The position numbers and the translations under genes are program-made. From positions 99,453 through 163,452 of the forward strand of contig UQDP01000003.1 in the NCBI GenBank assembly GCA_900539845.1: a stretch of 64,000 bases of DNA. The letters run 5' to 3'. Below are positions 1-8,653 of this stretch, piece after piece (positions within the stretch are counted from its first letter, which is position 1; every line of letters starts with the position of its first letter). The DNA is from an uncultured Oscillospiraceae bacterium (lineage in GTDB: Bacteria > Bacillota > Clostridia > Oscillospirales > Acutalibacteraceae). The notes beneath the pieces are model-generated. The model ran no database searches, had not been told where the DNA came from, and saw nothing but the letters and a program-made list of their open reading frames with translations.

Positions 1-609
1 ACTTGTGCAAAGACCGTCTATGCCGTCGGTAAGATTAACGCTGTTTACACAGCCGTAAATGATGACAACCGACAGTGCCCAGAATATGATTCCGGTGAAA
101 ACATTTTTTGAAAAATCCACCGCTCCGATAAAAGGAAAATACCATACGGTGTTTTTCGATATCCACAAAGTGGCAACATATCCTATTGCCATAATCAGCT
201 GACCCAAGGTCTTTTGCCTTGGAGTAAGGCCCTCGTTCCTCTTCAGCTTGATTTTAACGAAGTCATCCGCAAAGCCGACAACGCCGCAGCCTACAGCAAG
301 CATGATTCCGGCAATCAGCAAAGTGTTTTCCCTGCCTTTAAAAATTGCCGAATAATCGGTTTCAAGACTGCCGCCGAACGACACGAACATAACCGCAGCT
401 GCAGCAAACGCGCAGATGATTCCGGCTATGAACATGAGGCCGCCCATATTGGGTGTTCCCTGTTTTTTCTTGTGCCATGACGGACCGATATCCAGTATCG
501 TCTGCCCGAACTTAAGCTTGTGGAGCCATGGAATTACCACAAAACCGAGCGCAGCAGTCAGTGCAAACCCGATAACTGCGCCAATCACTATCGCAGCTGT
601 CATACTCAT
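1..609 (-). CDS. mraY: Phospho-N-acetylmuramoyl-pentapeptide transferase MraY, C-terminal part cut by window edge
   Basis: Transfers phospho-MurNAc-pentapeptide from UDP to undecaprenyl phosphate, making lipid I at the cytoplasmic membrane. I translated the minus strand by hand from ATG at 609: the first 203 residues are present and open to base 1. Visible family marks are TPNMGGL near residue 52, the acidic pair in GFADDFVK near 115, and NLTDGIDGL near the cut end. Hydrophobic helices alternate as in the family (normally about 320 residues, so roughly a third is missing). A strong AGGAGG lies 8 bases before ATG 609. It is last in the visible dcw operon, 17 bases after murE. Strict clostridial order often has murF between murE and mraY; here it is absent. 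Confidence 0.96.
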   Translation of the reverse strand, partial: MSMTAAIVIGAVIGFALTAALGFVVIPWLHKLKFGQTILDIGPSWHKKKQGTPNMGGLMFIAGIICAFAAAAVMFVSFGGSLETDYSAIFKGRENTLLIAGIMLAVGCGVVGFADDFVKIKLKRNEGLTPRQKTLGQLIMAIGYVATLWISKNTVWYFPFIGAVDFSKNVFTGIIFWALSVVIIYGCVNSVNLTDGIDGLCTS

Positions 610-626
610 TTGGATCTCCTCCTTTA

Positions 627-2075
627 TTATTCCTTGCTTTCCTTATCCATATCCTTCAAAATTTCAGCTACGGCTTCTCTTTCATCAAAATGGATCGTGC
701 CCGTAGGAAGGATCTGATATGTTTCATGACCTTTTCCGGCAAGAAGAATAATATCGTCCTTTTCAGCGTGCTCTATAGCCCATCTGATCGCATCTTTCCG
801 ATTTTCAACTACGACATACGGAGTCGATACGCCCTTCATTCCTTCAAGGATGTCGTTGATTATTGCGGCAGGATCTTCAGACCTGGGATTATCCGATGTT
901 ACCACGCAAAAATCCGAAAGCTCCGCTGCAATCTTTCCCATCTTTGGGCGTTTTCCTTTATCTCTGTCTCCGCCGCAGCCAAACACGGTAACCACTCTGC
1001 CTTTGGCGATTTCATGCAGTGAAGTGATGATGTTTTCAAGGCCGTCCGGAGAGTGCGCATAATCTATGATAACCGTGTAATCCGTGTTTGTGGGAACCAC
1101 TTCGATCCTGCCCTTTACCCCGGCAGACTGCGAAACAGCAGTCAGAACCGTGCCGAAATCGATGCCCAGTGTAAGAGCAATGCTTGCGGCGCAAAGGGAG
1201 TTATAAACGGAAAATCTTCCCGGTATAGGACAGCTTACTCTGCCTATGGAATCACCGACAAGCTCGTATTCCACGCCGGTGGCTTTGAATTTAACATTCT
1301 TGGCAACATAATCCGCGTTGTTGGTATTTACCGCATAAGTGACAACACTGCACGGTGTATTTTCAACGATCTTCAGACCATACGCATCATCAGCATTCGT
1401 AACTGCCGTTTTGCAGTTTTTAAACAGGATACGCTTCGCCTCAAAATAGTTTTCAAAGGTTTTATGATAATCCAGATGATCTTGAGTAAGATTTGTGAAC
1501 GCGCCTATCTCAAAAGTCAGCCCGTTTACTCTGCCCTGCGCGAGCGCCTGCGAAGAGACCTCCATAACACAGTATTCACAGCCTGCTTCGACCATAAGTG
1601 AGAACAGCTTCTGAAGCTCATGAGGATCGGGAGTCGTATATTTTGCAGGATAGATTTCATTTCCCACCATATTCTGAACCGTGCCGATAAGCCCTACCTT
1701 TTTGCCGGAATGCTCCAGTATCTGTTTTATGAGAAAAGCTGTGGTTGTTTTCCCGTTTGTACCCGTTATTCCGACAAGTTTGAGACGGTCTGCCGGATTG
1801 CCGAAAAAGTTTGCGCATACGGAGGAATACACCGCTCTGGTATTTTCCACGATGATCTGTTTATCAAGCCCCAGATCTCTTTCGCACAATACTGCCGCAG
1901 CGCCGTTCTGCACCACTTCACGCGCCGCTGAATGGCCGTCAAAGGTGTTTCCCTTTATACACACGAACAGGCAGCCTTCTCCTGCGCTCCTTGAATCCTG
2001 CACAACATCGGCTATCTCGCAGTCCGTATAATCATTTTTTGTTTTTATCCCCTTCAGAATTTCGGATAATTTCAT
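627..2075 (-). CDS. murE: UDP-N-acetylmuramoyl-tripeptide synthetase MurE (meso-DAP adding)
   Basis: ATP-dependent Mur ligase that adds the third amino acid to UDP-MurNAc-L-Ala-D-Glu in the cytoplasm. 482 residues, the usual length. The central ATP loop GITGTNGKTTTAFL lies near residue 105; the C-terminal domain carries SDNPRSEDPAA near residue 400, and the DNPR motif is the known signature for meso-diaminopimelate rather than lysine, so the wall is predicted to be DAP-type. A family carbamoylated Lys is expected in FEAKRILF. It lies between the spoVD-like PBP gene and mraY in the dcw operon. Confidence 0.97.
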   Translation of the reverse strand: MKLSEILKGIKTKNDYTDCEIADVVQDSRSAGEGCLFVCIKGNTFDGHSAAREVVQNGAAAVLCERDLGLDKQIIVENTRAVYSSVCANFFGNPADRLKLVGITGTNGKTTTAFLIKQILEHSGKKVGLIGTVQNMVGNEIYPAKYTTPDPHELQKLFSLMVEAGCEYCVMEVSSQALAQGRVNGLTFEIGAFTNLTQDHLDYHKTFENYFEAKRILFKNCKTAVTNADDAYGLKIVENTPCSVVTYAVNTNNADYVAKNVKFKATGVEYELVGDSIGRVSCPIPGRFSVYNSLCAASIALTLGIDFGTVLTAVSQSAGVKGRIEVVPTNTDYTVIIDYAHSPDGLENIITSLHEIAKGRVVTVFGCGGDRDKGKRPKMGKIAAELSDFCVVTSDNPRSEDPAAIINDILEGMKGVSTPYVVVENRKDAIRWAIEHAEKDDIILLAGKGHETYQILPTGTIHFDEREAVAEILKDMDKESKE

Positions 2076-2112
2076 TATTAGTCCCCCATACTGTCTTAAA
2101 TATCCTTAATCA

Positions 2113-4326
2113 TCAGTCCAGAACCGCCTGTGTTGATTTGAAGCTAACAGTGATTACCGTTCCGATCTCGACCTCTTTGCCCTCGTCCTCACTCTGCTTA
2201 TATGCAACAACGAGCGCATCCGACGTTGCGTTGCCTGAGATCTCTATGTTCAGATTCTTCTCCGCCGCAAGTCTGTTCGCCTGAGCTACCGTAAGGCCGG
2301 TGAAATCCGGGACGGATACAGTTTGTTTATCGGAATCATCGGTGTAAAGCACTACTGTTCCGCCCGATGGTATTACGCTGCTTGCTGCCGGAGACTGATT
2401 GACGACTTTGTCTCCCGAACCCACGACCTTGAATTCCAGCCCTGCGTTGGAGATCGTGTTCTTGGCTTCGTCAACTTTTTTGCCCATAACACCGGGAGTT
2501 GGTACAGAAAGATCTTTCTTTTCCTCTTCAGTATATACTGGCTCGATCCCCAGAACAGCCATACTCTCCTCAATTACGGTTGCGGCTATCGGAGCGCAGA
2601 TCGCGCCGCCGCCGAGATCCTGATCCGGCTCATCGCAGATGATCAGCATAGCGATCTGCGGATCATCGGCCGGAGCAATAGCGGAGAAGGATACGATATA
2701 TTTATCTTTCTCCCCTTCTTTTGATTCGCCGAGCTTCGTTGAAGTTCCTGTTTTTCCGCCTACTCTGTATCCCGCAACATAACCGTTTTTACCTGTGCCG
2801 TTATCTACAACGGACTGCATCATTTTGCTTACCGTTTCGGAAGTTTTTTCGCTGATTACCTGCCTTACTACATTCGGCTCGGTTTTTGAAACGGTATTCC
2901 CGTCTGCATCTTTTATTTCCGAAACGACATACGGTGTGAGAAGCTTTCCTCCGTTTGCTATTGCGCAAAGCCCGGTGCACACCTGTATCGGAGTAAGGCT
3001 GTTTGTCTGACCGAAAGACGCGGACGAAAGCTCAACAATCCCGTATTTATCTTCCTCATAATACTGAGGGCTTGCTTCACCCGGCAGATCGATTCCTGTC
3101 TTTCCCGTAAATCCAAAACCGTTGAAATATTTAAAGTAGTTGTGAACGCCGAGCTTCTGACCGAGCGTTATGAAAAACGGATTGCAGGAATTTTCAAGCC
3201 CTTGTGTAAGAGTCTGTGTGCCATGGCCCGGGTGGTAATGGCAGTTCATACGATGGTCGGCAACCTGAATGGAGCCTGTGCAGGTATAGGTCGTATCAAG
3301 CGTCGCTACGCCCTCTTCAAGCACCGCGGCTGCCATAAAAGTCTTGAATACGGAGCCGGGCACATAGGTGTCGGAAACGACGAAATTTCTCCACTGTCTC
3401 TGTATATACTCGCTCTGTTTAGCCGTCTTTTCCTCATCGTTTTTAATCGAATTGATTTCTTCCGTATATTTATCATATGTAATTTCATAAGGGTCATTAC
3501 AATCATAATCGGGCAGTGAAGCCATAGCAAGCACCGCGCCGGTATTGCAATCCATAACCACTCCGTAGCAGCCCTTTGCCGAATACTCCTCAAGTGTGCG
3601 CTGCAGTTCTTTTTCAAGATAGTATTGGATCGTGGTATTTATTGTAAGCGTAAGCGAATATCCGTCCTGCGCGTCAACAGAAGTTTCGTAATCGTTTGAT
3701 ATTGAGTTCGATTTGGCGTCTTTTGCCGTTATCACTCTTCCGTTCGTGCCCGTAAGCTCTTTATCATAGTACGATTCTATACCTGCAAGTCCCTGATTAT
3801 CAGAGCCGGTAAATCCTATAACGGAGGAAGCGAGCGTGCCGTAAGGATAATAGCGGCGTGTAGACTCCTCAAAACCTATGCAAAGCGAAAGGCTGTTTTC
3901 CGAAACGAATGACGCGATCTCCTCTTTAACCCTGTTTTCAACATTTTTCTCAACGACCTGATATTTGCCGTCCGCTTTACTTTTTTCGAGCAGCTCCGCC
4001 TTTTTCTCATCGTCATACCCAAAAACCGACGCAAGGTAATCGACTATTTTCGTTCTGTTTGAATCACTGATATTGGACGGGTCAAGGAACACGGTCCAAA
4101 CCGTTGCGGACTGCGCGAGTATATTGCCCTCGCTGTCATAGATTGTGCCGCGGTTTGCCTCGATCTCCGTATCCGAAAGCTGCTGGCTCTCCGCTTTATC
4201 AGCGTATTCTTCGCCTTTGACTATCTGAATGTAAAAAAGGCGGCCCATATCCGCTGTGAACAGAAACACCACCAACAAGCCCATAATGAGCACTCTTGAT
4301 GTTAAACCCTTTCTGAATGCCGACAT
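2113..4326 (-). CDS. Class B penicillin-binding protein with two PASTA domains (SpoVD/PBP2x type)
   Basis: Peptidoglycan DD-transpeptidase for division (FtsI role) or spore cortex (SpoVD); one cannot separate the two from sequence. From the chosen ATG at 4326 it has 737 residues: a single membrane anchor at about 12-30, a dimerisation domain, then the transpeptidase domain with SVFK (active Ser near 325), SCN near 380 and KTGTS near 523. Two PASTA domains follow (about 607-665 and 672-735), starting with VPTPGVMGK and VSVPDFTGLT. The open frame extends upstream to 4413, but the start at 4326 (MSAFRKG) has a GGCGG-type ribosome site and puts the anchor at the usual position. It sits between ftsL and murE, the normal dcw place. 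Confidence 0.93.
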   Translation of the reverse strand: MSAFRKGLTSRVLIMGLLVVFLFTADMGRLFYIQIVKGEEYADKAESQQLSDTEIEANRGTIYDSEGNILAQSATVWTVFLDPSNISDSNRTKIVDYLASVFGYDDEKKAELLEKSKADGKYQVVEKNVENRVKEEIASFVSENSLSLCIGFEESTRRYYPYGTLASSVIGFTGSDNQGLAGIESYYDKELTGTNGRVITAKDAKSNSISNDYETSVDAQDGYSLTLTINTTIQYYLEKELQRTLEEYSAKGCYGVVMDCNTGAVLAMASLPDYDCNDPYEITYDKYTEEINSIKNDEEKTAKQSEYIQRQWRNFVVSDTYVPGSVFKTFMAAAVLEEGVATLDTTYTCTGSIQVADHRMNCHYHPGHGTQTLTQGLENSCNPFFITLGQKLGVHNYFKYFNGFGFTGKTGIDLPGEASPQYYEEDKYGIVELSSASFGQTNSLTPIQVCTGLCAIANGGKLLTPYVVSEIKDADGNTVSKTEPNVVRQVISEKTSETVSKMMQSVVDNGTGKNGYVAGYRVGGKTGTSTKLGESKEGEKDKYIVSFSAIAPADDPQIAMLIICDEPDQDLGGGAICAPIAATVIEESMAVLGIEPVYTEEEKKDLSVPTPGVMGKKVDEAKNTISNAGLEFKVVGSGDKVVNQSPAASSVIPSGGTVVLYTDDSDKQTVSVPDFTGLTVAQANRLAAEKNLNIEISGNATSDALVVAYKQSEDEGKEVEIGTVITVSFKSTQAVLD

Positions 4327-4444
4327 TGCCTTTCCGCCTTTCTGAGTTTCGCTGAGAAAGAAAACCGATAGACCCGAAGCTGTTTTGGGGAATTTCGAAT
4401 TTCTCTCTCGCACTTAAGTTATATATTATATAAAATATTTTTTT

Positions 4445-4466
4445 GAGAGCCGAAAAAACGGCTCTC
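4445..4466 (-). other. 8-bp hairpin between ftsL and spoVD-like gene
   Basis: GAGAGCCG and CGGCTCTC form a perfect 8-bp stem with a 6-base loop. On the transcribed minus strand it is followed by A-rich then AT-rich sequence, not a U-run, so it is not a canonical intrinsic terminator. It may slow polymerase or set mRNA processing between ftsL and the PBP gene. Confidence 0.55.
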
Positions 4467-4492
4467 AATATAATACGGACCCGACGGCCCTT

Positions 4493-4996
4493 TTATTCCT
4501 CTGCAACCGCTGCTGCGGCAGCGTGATTCTGCTTATACTGCGAGGTATCAATATATCTGATCTGATTGGACTGCAGTCTGGTCATGCCGAGTTTTTCAAC
4601 GGCATAGCTGTCTATCTGCGAAACAGAAACAAGCGCTTCCAGCTCCGCATTAAGGCTCACATTTTCACTTTGCGCCACGGCGATATCATCCTGAATATTT
4701 GCAATGCTTTTTGTAAGCTCGTTCTTCTGCACATACGTAAACAAAACCCCGAAGAGCATGGCAAGCACAAGTACGGTCACCGTCAGTATTTCAACAACCT
4801 GAGCGAAGGCCTTTTTCTGCTCTCTGACAAGCTCTTTTCTGCTTTTCATCTGTGTATTCGGGCTTACGGTCAGACGCCTTTTTCTTCGCGGCTGTATCTC
4901 CGGTGCTGCGGAGGAACGCGTTCTGTTAAAGGCGTCGAGCGCATAAGCGGCGTCGCCGTCATATGAATATCTTCTGAAATCATTGGTGTTTACCAT
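4493..4996 (-). CDS. ftsL: FtsL-like division protein
   Basis: Small bitopic membrane protein of the divisome (FtsL-DivIC-FtsQ complex), which positions and activates the division PBP. 167 residues: a charged, basic cytoplasmic tail (1-66, with a run of Arg/Lys at 37-41), one membrane helix at about 67-88, then a short extracellular coiled coil (about 90-125) and an Ala-rich end. Sequence similarity in this family is weak; the call rests on this topology plus position between rsmH and the PBP gene, the standard dcw location. Confidence 0.87.
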   Translation of the reverse strand: MVNTNDFRRYSYDGDAAYALDAFNRTRSSAAPEIQPRRKRRLTVSPNTQMKSRKELVREQKKAFAQVVEILTVTVLVLAMLFGVLFTYVQKNELTKSIANIQDDIAVAQSENVSLNAELEALVSVSQIDSYAVEKLGMTRLQSNQIRYIDTSQYKQNHAAAAAVAEE

Positions 4997-5036
4997 AATA
5001 TCCGTCCTCCTTTTTAAAAATCTCTTAATTTACAAA

Positions 5037-5951
5037 TCAATATTTTTTAAACGCACGCAGTCTTGATGATCTGGCACGCGGATTTTCCTCAAGCTCCTGC
5101 CGCGAGGGCGTTTTTGATTTAAACAAAAGCTCGCCCTTCGGCTTGTTTCCGCACACGCAGACGGGAAATTCCTTTGGGCAGGTACATCCGCGCGTCCATT
5201 GGGCAAATTTTTCTTTAACGATCCTGTCTTCGAGTGAATGAAATGAAATAACAGCTATGATTCCGCCGGGATTAAGACATTCAAACGCATCGTCCAGCGC
5301 CAGTGAAAGGCGTTCAAGCTCTCCGTTGACTTCTATTCTTATTGCCTGAAACGTTTTTCTTGCCGGATGGCCTTTTTTCAGCTCCTTTGCAGGCATGGAA
5401 CCTCTGATGATATCCACAAGCTCAAATGTGGTCTCAATGGGTTTTATCTGCCGCGATTCAACTATATTTCTTGCTATGGAACGGCTGAACTTCTCTTCGC
5501 CGTAGCGGTAGATTATATCCGCAAGCCGTTCCTGCGAATAGGTGTTTACCACATCGTAAGCCGAAATTCCGCTGCGCGACATTCTCATATCAAGCGGCGC
5601 GTCCTTATGAAAGGAAAAGCCGCGCTGCGCATTGTCAAGCTGGAAAGAGCTTACGCCGAGATCGAGCAGAAAGCCGTCTATTCCTTTTATATTGAGATCT
5701 TTAAGAACCTTTTTTATATCCGCGAAATTCGCCTGAACGATGGTTGCGTTATCATATTCGGCAAGTCTTTCATGCAGGACTTTGATGGCGTCGGGATCCT
5801 GGTCTATCGCAACGAGTCGTCCGGCGCGCTTTGCGATTTCGCGCGAATGGCCGCCGCCGCCGGCAGTACCGTCAACCACGGTCTTATCCTTGCTCAAACT
5901 CAGCGCATCTATCGACTCGCCGAATAAAACGCTTTTATGAATAAACTCCAT
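5037..5951 (-). CDS. rsmH: 16S rRNA (cytosine-1402-N4)-methyltransferase RsmH (MraW)
   Basis: SAM-dependent methylase that modifies C1402 in the decoding centre. 304 residues, usual length. The SAM loop DGTAGGGGHS lies at about 28-37, LDLGVSSFQLD near 98-108, and the conserved SFHSLEDRIVK near 240; the C-terminus ends with ARSSRLRAFKKY, a typical family ending. It starts 2 bases from the mraZ stop, so the two are translationally linked in the dcw operon. Confidence 0.97.
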   Translation of the reverse strand: MEFIHKSVLFGESIDALSLSKDKTVVDGTAGGGGHSREIAKRAGRLVAIDQDPDAIKVLHERLAEYDNATIVQANFADIKKVLKDLNIKGIDGFLLDLGVSSFQLDNAQRGFSFHKDAPLDMRMSRSGISAYDVVNTYSQERLADIIYRYGEEKFSRSIARNIVESRQIKPIETTFELVDIIRGSMPAKELKKGHPARKTFQAIRIEVNGELERLSLALDDAFECLNPGGIIAVISFHSLEDRIVKEKFAQWTRGCTCPKEFPVCVCGNKPKGELLFKSKTPSRQELEENPRARSSRLRAFKKY

Positions 5952-5953
5952 TT

Positions 5954-6418
5954 TTAAACTTCTTTATTATGTGTATCGTTGACCTTATCCATCAAATCAT
6001 ATATTCCGAGTGATGAATCAAAGGTCTGCTGCATTTTATCAAATTCTTCGGGATTCCATATTTCAATGGTTTTTCCGTTGCCCTCAAAAATGATCTCGCT
6101 TTCGTTAGACAGCATTGCCATTTCCTTAAGGCGCTGATTGAGAGTAAATCTGCCCTGCGCGTCAAGCGTGCACTCCTCTGCGTTTCGCAGAAAATCCTTT
6201 GAAGTCATATATTTTTGATTTTCCGTACCCTGCTGCATCTTCTCATATGTGCTTTCAAATTCCTCTGTGGGATAAAGCGTTATGCACTTGCAGCCCTTAA
6301 CGGTAACGGCAACCATATAAAATTCCTTACCGAGACGTTCACGCCATTTTGTAGGAACAGAGAGACGGCCCTTGCTGTCCAGCTTGTAATTATCGAGCGT
6401 GCCGACGAACAAATGCAT
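5954..6418 (-). CDS. mraZ: Transcriptional regulator MraZ
   Basis: DNA-binding repressor of its own dcw operon, with two SpoVT/AbrB-like half domains. 154 residues from ATG at 6418 (MHLFVGTLDNYKLDSKGR), with AAAGGAGG 7 bases upstream; a longer open frame to 6457 would swallow this ribosome site. The two signature motifs are KLDSKGRLSVPTKWR near 11-25 and TLDAQGRFTLNQRLK near 85-99. It is first gene of the operon, and about 10-bp repeats lie directly upstream, fitting autoregulation. Confidence 0.96.
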   Translation of the reverse strand: MHLFVGTLDNYKLDSKGRLSVPTKWRERLGKEFYMVAVTVKGCKCITLYPTEEFESTYEKMQQGTENQKYMTSKDFLRNAEECTLDAQGRFTLNQRLKEMAMLSNESEIIFEGNGKTIEIWNPEEFDKMQQTFDSSLGIYDLMDKVNDTHNKEV

Positions 6419-6448
6419 ATTCTCTCCTCCTTTACAAGACAATTTAGC

Positions 6449-6500
6449 GGAATTCAAGTGGGATTTAATTGAATTTCATGGGATTTTAATGGATTTACTC
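6449..6500. promoter_or_regulatory. mraZ: Direct repeats, probable MraZ operator
   Basis: On the plus strand five related units follow each other with a 9-11 base period: GGAATTCAAGT (6449), GGGATTTAATT (6460), GAATTTCAT (about 6471), GGGATTTTAAT (6480), GGATTTACTC (6491). MraZ rings are known to bind short G-rich direct repeats spaced about one helical turn apart before mraZ. The array lies just downstream of the -10 box, in the start and leader region, so binding would block transcription. Confidence 0.6.
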
Positions 6501-6513
6501 CCTCGTGCTTATA

Positions 6514-6542
6514 ATTATAATAGTCTCGACCGCCGTTGTCAA
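6514..6542 (-). promoter_or_regulatory. dcw operon promoter (mraZ)
   Basis: Perfect sigma-A consensus on the minus strand: TTGACA (6542-6537), 17 bp, TATAAT (6519-6514). Predicted start near 6507, leaving a leader of about 88 bases that contains the repeat array. Confidence 0.85.
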
Positions 6543-6605
6543 GGTAAAAATCTTAACACCGTGTTTTGTAACAGAATTGTAATAAATGTTGTATCCGCGG
6601 CGCTG

Positions 6606-6634
6606 TTGTGTTAAAAGCCCGAATATGTTATAAT
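6606..6634 (+). promoter_or_regulatory. Promoter of GPH symporter gene
   Basis: TTGTGT (6606-6611), 17 bp, TATAAT (6629-6634), preceded by TGT as in extended -10 elements. Predicted start near 6641, just before the GGAGG site of the gene. Confidence 0.7.
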
Positions 6635-6655
6635 TCTGTAACGGAGGTAAAACTT

Positions 6656-8062
6656 ATGGCTGATTATAAAACGACCTGGAGAGAAAAAATAGGCTACGGC
6701 GTAGGGGCGATAGGTCTGGACCTTTCCTACGGGCTTTTCTATTCATACCTTTCCTATTATCTTTCAAGCGTTCTGGGGCTGAAAGAGGCATTTCTGCTCA
6801 TTCTCACGCCGCTTGCAAGAATATGGGACGGAATCAACGACCCCATCATGGGCACTATCGTGGACAGCACGAAAACAAAAATGGGCAAATACCGCCCCTG
6901 GATATTAATAGGTACGGCGTCAAACGCCATTGTGCTTTCCCTGCTTTTTACTTCTTTCGGAATGAGCGGCACGAAGCTTTATGTTTACATAGGATTTATG
7001 TATGTGCTTTGGGGAATGACAAACACAATGGCAGATATTCCCTATTGGTCTATGGTGCCGAGCTTTACCAATGACCCGAAGGACAGAAATCTTGTTGCCA
7101 CGGTAGCAAGAACATTCAGCGGTTTCGGACAGGGTGTTATAACGGTGATGACTCCCATCGTTCTTCCGCTGCTTTCAAGCGGTATGGAAAAAACAGAGGA
7201 CGGCTACAGCGCTTCCGGCTTTTCGCGCTGGGCAATCATCTGCGGAATCCTTCTTGTTACTTTTGCCGTGATCTGCGTGCTTTCCACAAAGGAGCGTCAT
7301 GTTGTTTACAACAATGATAAATTCAGCTTCAAAAAAATGTTCAAGGTCATAGCTTCAAACGATCAGCTGGTGATCTTTATGATATTTGCTATGATCTCAA
7401 ACGCCGGCTGGTATCTTACAAGCGGAACGGCAGTTTACTATTTCACCGATGTGCTCGGCGAGAGCACGGCGCAGAGTCTGTTTTCAATAATCGGAGCTAT
7501 CGGTTCGGTTCTCGGTCTGCTTGTCATCCCTGTTTTAAGCAAGAAGTTCTCAAACCGAACCATATATCAAATATCACTCATCATGGCTATCATCGGTTAT
7601 GTGCTGATGTATATCTTCGGTCCTGTTCTCAAAATTACGATCGCACTTGACATCAGCTATATTCTTGCCAGCATCGGCATCGGCTCCATGTTCGTTGCGC
7701 AGACGGTATTCCTTGCCGATATCGTTGACTACGGCGAATATAAAAACGGGCAGAGAAACGAGAGCATAACATTTTCCATGAAGGGCTTTCTTCAGAAAAT
7801 GGCTTATACGATCCAGACGATCTTCCTGTTCGGCGGTCTCGGTATTATGAATTACAACGAACAGATCCTGAGCGGCTCTATCAACGAAGCAACAAAAACG
7901 GCTATCGGAATCATCTGTTTTGCCATACCGCCCGTACTCATGGTTCTTTCACTCATAATTTTCAGCACAAAATTCAAAGTTTACGGTGAACTCAAGCAGA
8001 AAGTTCATGACTTCATAGCTGAAAAGCGCGCGTCTGAGGCAGAGCAAAAAGCGGCGGAATAA
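6656..8062 (+). CDS. GPH-family sugar:cation symporter (MelB-like)
   Basis: Twelve-helix secondary transporter of the glycoside-pentoside-hexuronide family, which imports sugars or glycosides with Na+ or H+. 468 residues from ATG 6656 (MADYKTTWREKIGYG), preceded by GGAGG; the longer frame from 6608 lacks a ribosome site. The family loop between helices 2 and 3 is visible: ARIWDGINDPIMGTIVD near 60-76 and KTKMGKYRPW. The second half contains VDYGEYKNGQRNES, also typical. The substrate cannot be read from sequence. It is a single-gene unit with its own promoter and terminator. Confidence 0.92.
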   Translation: MADYKTTWREKIGYGVGAIGLDLSYGLFYSYLSYYLSSVLGLKEAFLLILTPLARIWDGINDPIMGTIVDSTKTKMGKYRPWILIGTASNAIVLSLLFTSFGMSGTKLYVYIGFMYVLWGMTNTMADIPYWSMVPSFTNDPKDRNLVATVARTFSGFGQGVITVMTPIVLPLLSSGMEKTEDGYSASGFSRWAIICGILLVTFAVICVLSTKERHVVYNNDKFSFKKMFKVIASNDQLVIFMIFAMISNAGWYLTSGTAVYYFTDVLGESTAQSLFSIIGAIGSVLGLLVIPVLSKKFSNRTIYQISLIMAIIGYVLMYIFGPVLKITIALDISYILASIGIGSMFVAQTVFLADIVDYGEYKNGQRNESITFSMKGFLQKMAYTIQTIFLFGGLGIMNYNEQILSGSINEATKTAIGIICFAIPPVLMVLSLIIFSTKFKVYGELKQKVHDFIAEKRASEAEQKAAE

Positions 8063-8067
8063 CATAA

Positions 8068-8098
8068 AAAAACGGCGGAAATAAACTCCGCCGTTTTT
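8068..8098 (+). terminator. Terminator of GPH symporter gene
   Basis: CGGCGGA (8073-8079) pairs with TCCGCCG (8087-8093), followed by five T residues on the plus strand and preceded by A-run. Confidence 0.85.
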
Positions 8099-8120
8099 CA
8101 ATAATGACTCTATTTATGCA

Positions 8121-8155
8121 AAAAGCCTGAATTCATTGAAAGAATTCAGGCTTTT
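8121..8155 (-). terminator. Terminator downstream of ogt (bidirectional shape)
   Basis: 14-bp perfect stem AAAAGCCTGAATTC / GAATTCAGGCTTTT with a 7-base loop. It has T-runs on both strands, so it can end the ogt transcript from the right and back up the plus-strand terminator from the left. Confidence 0.85.
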
Positions 8156-8167
8156 CATTATATCATT

Positions 8168-8635
8168 TTATTTATTCATTTCAAACTCAAGCAGAAAACG
8201 CTTAACCTCAAGACCTGCGGCAAATCCCGTCAGGCTGCCGTCTGAGCCAACGACTCTGTGGCACGGAACGATAATGAGCAATGGGTTATCATGAACCGCA
8301 GAGCCAACAGCGCGCGACGCTTTCGGGTTCCCGATTGCCGACGCGATACCGCCGTATGAAACCGTACTGCCGTACGGTATTTTGAGAAGCTCGTTCCACA
8401 CGTTCTGTCTGAACGGCGTTGCTGCCGCGAAAGAGAGCGGAAGATCAAAATCCCGGCGTTTACTGAGGAAATATTCTTCCAGACGGCTGACCGTTTTTTC
8501 AGTGAGCGCAGACGGAGAACAGGACGCGTAATTTTCAGCAGTGCCGTTATCAAAAAACACACGGATAATAAAACCGTCCTTTTCAATAACTCTCAATCTA
8601 CCGACCGGGGATTCATAAACCGAAGAACATATCAT
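8168..8635 (-). CDS. ogt: Methylated-DNA--protein-cysteine methyltransferase
   Basis: Suicide DNA-repair protein that takes the methyl group from O6-methylguanine. 155 residues. The active-site motif IIVPCHRVVGSDGS is at about 120-133 (Cys near 124), and the helix-turn-helix DNA-binding segment with SYGGIASAIGNPKASRAVG precedes it; the N-terminal alpha/beta domain is short, as in Ogt rather than Ada. No strong ribosome site precedes ATG 8635, so translation may depend on the upstream gene, 18 bases away. Last gene of the rsmD-coaD unit. Confidence 0.95.
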   Translation of the reverse strand: MICSSVYESPVGRLRVIEKDGFIIRVFFDNGTAENYASCSPSALTEKTVSRLEEYFLSKRRDFDLPLSFAAATPFRQNVWNELLKIPYGSTVSYGGIASAIGNPKASRAVGSAVHDNPLLIIVPCHRVVGSDGSLTGFAAGLEVKRFLLEFEMNK

Positions 8636-8653
8636 ATATGCGTATTTTAAGCT

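Noticed and set aside
4425..4430. TATAAT on the minus strand before the spoVD-like gene
   Set aside because: No -35 hexamer at 16-18 bp; the AT-rich run gives such boxes by chance.
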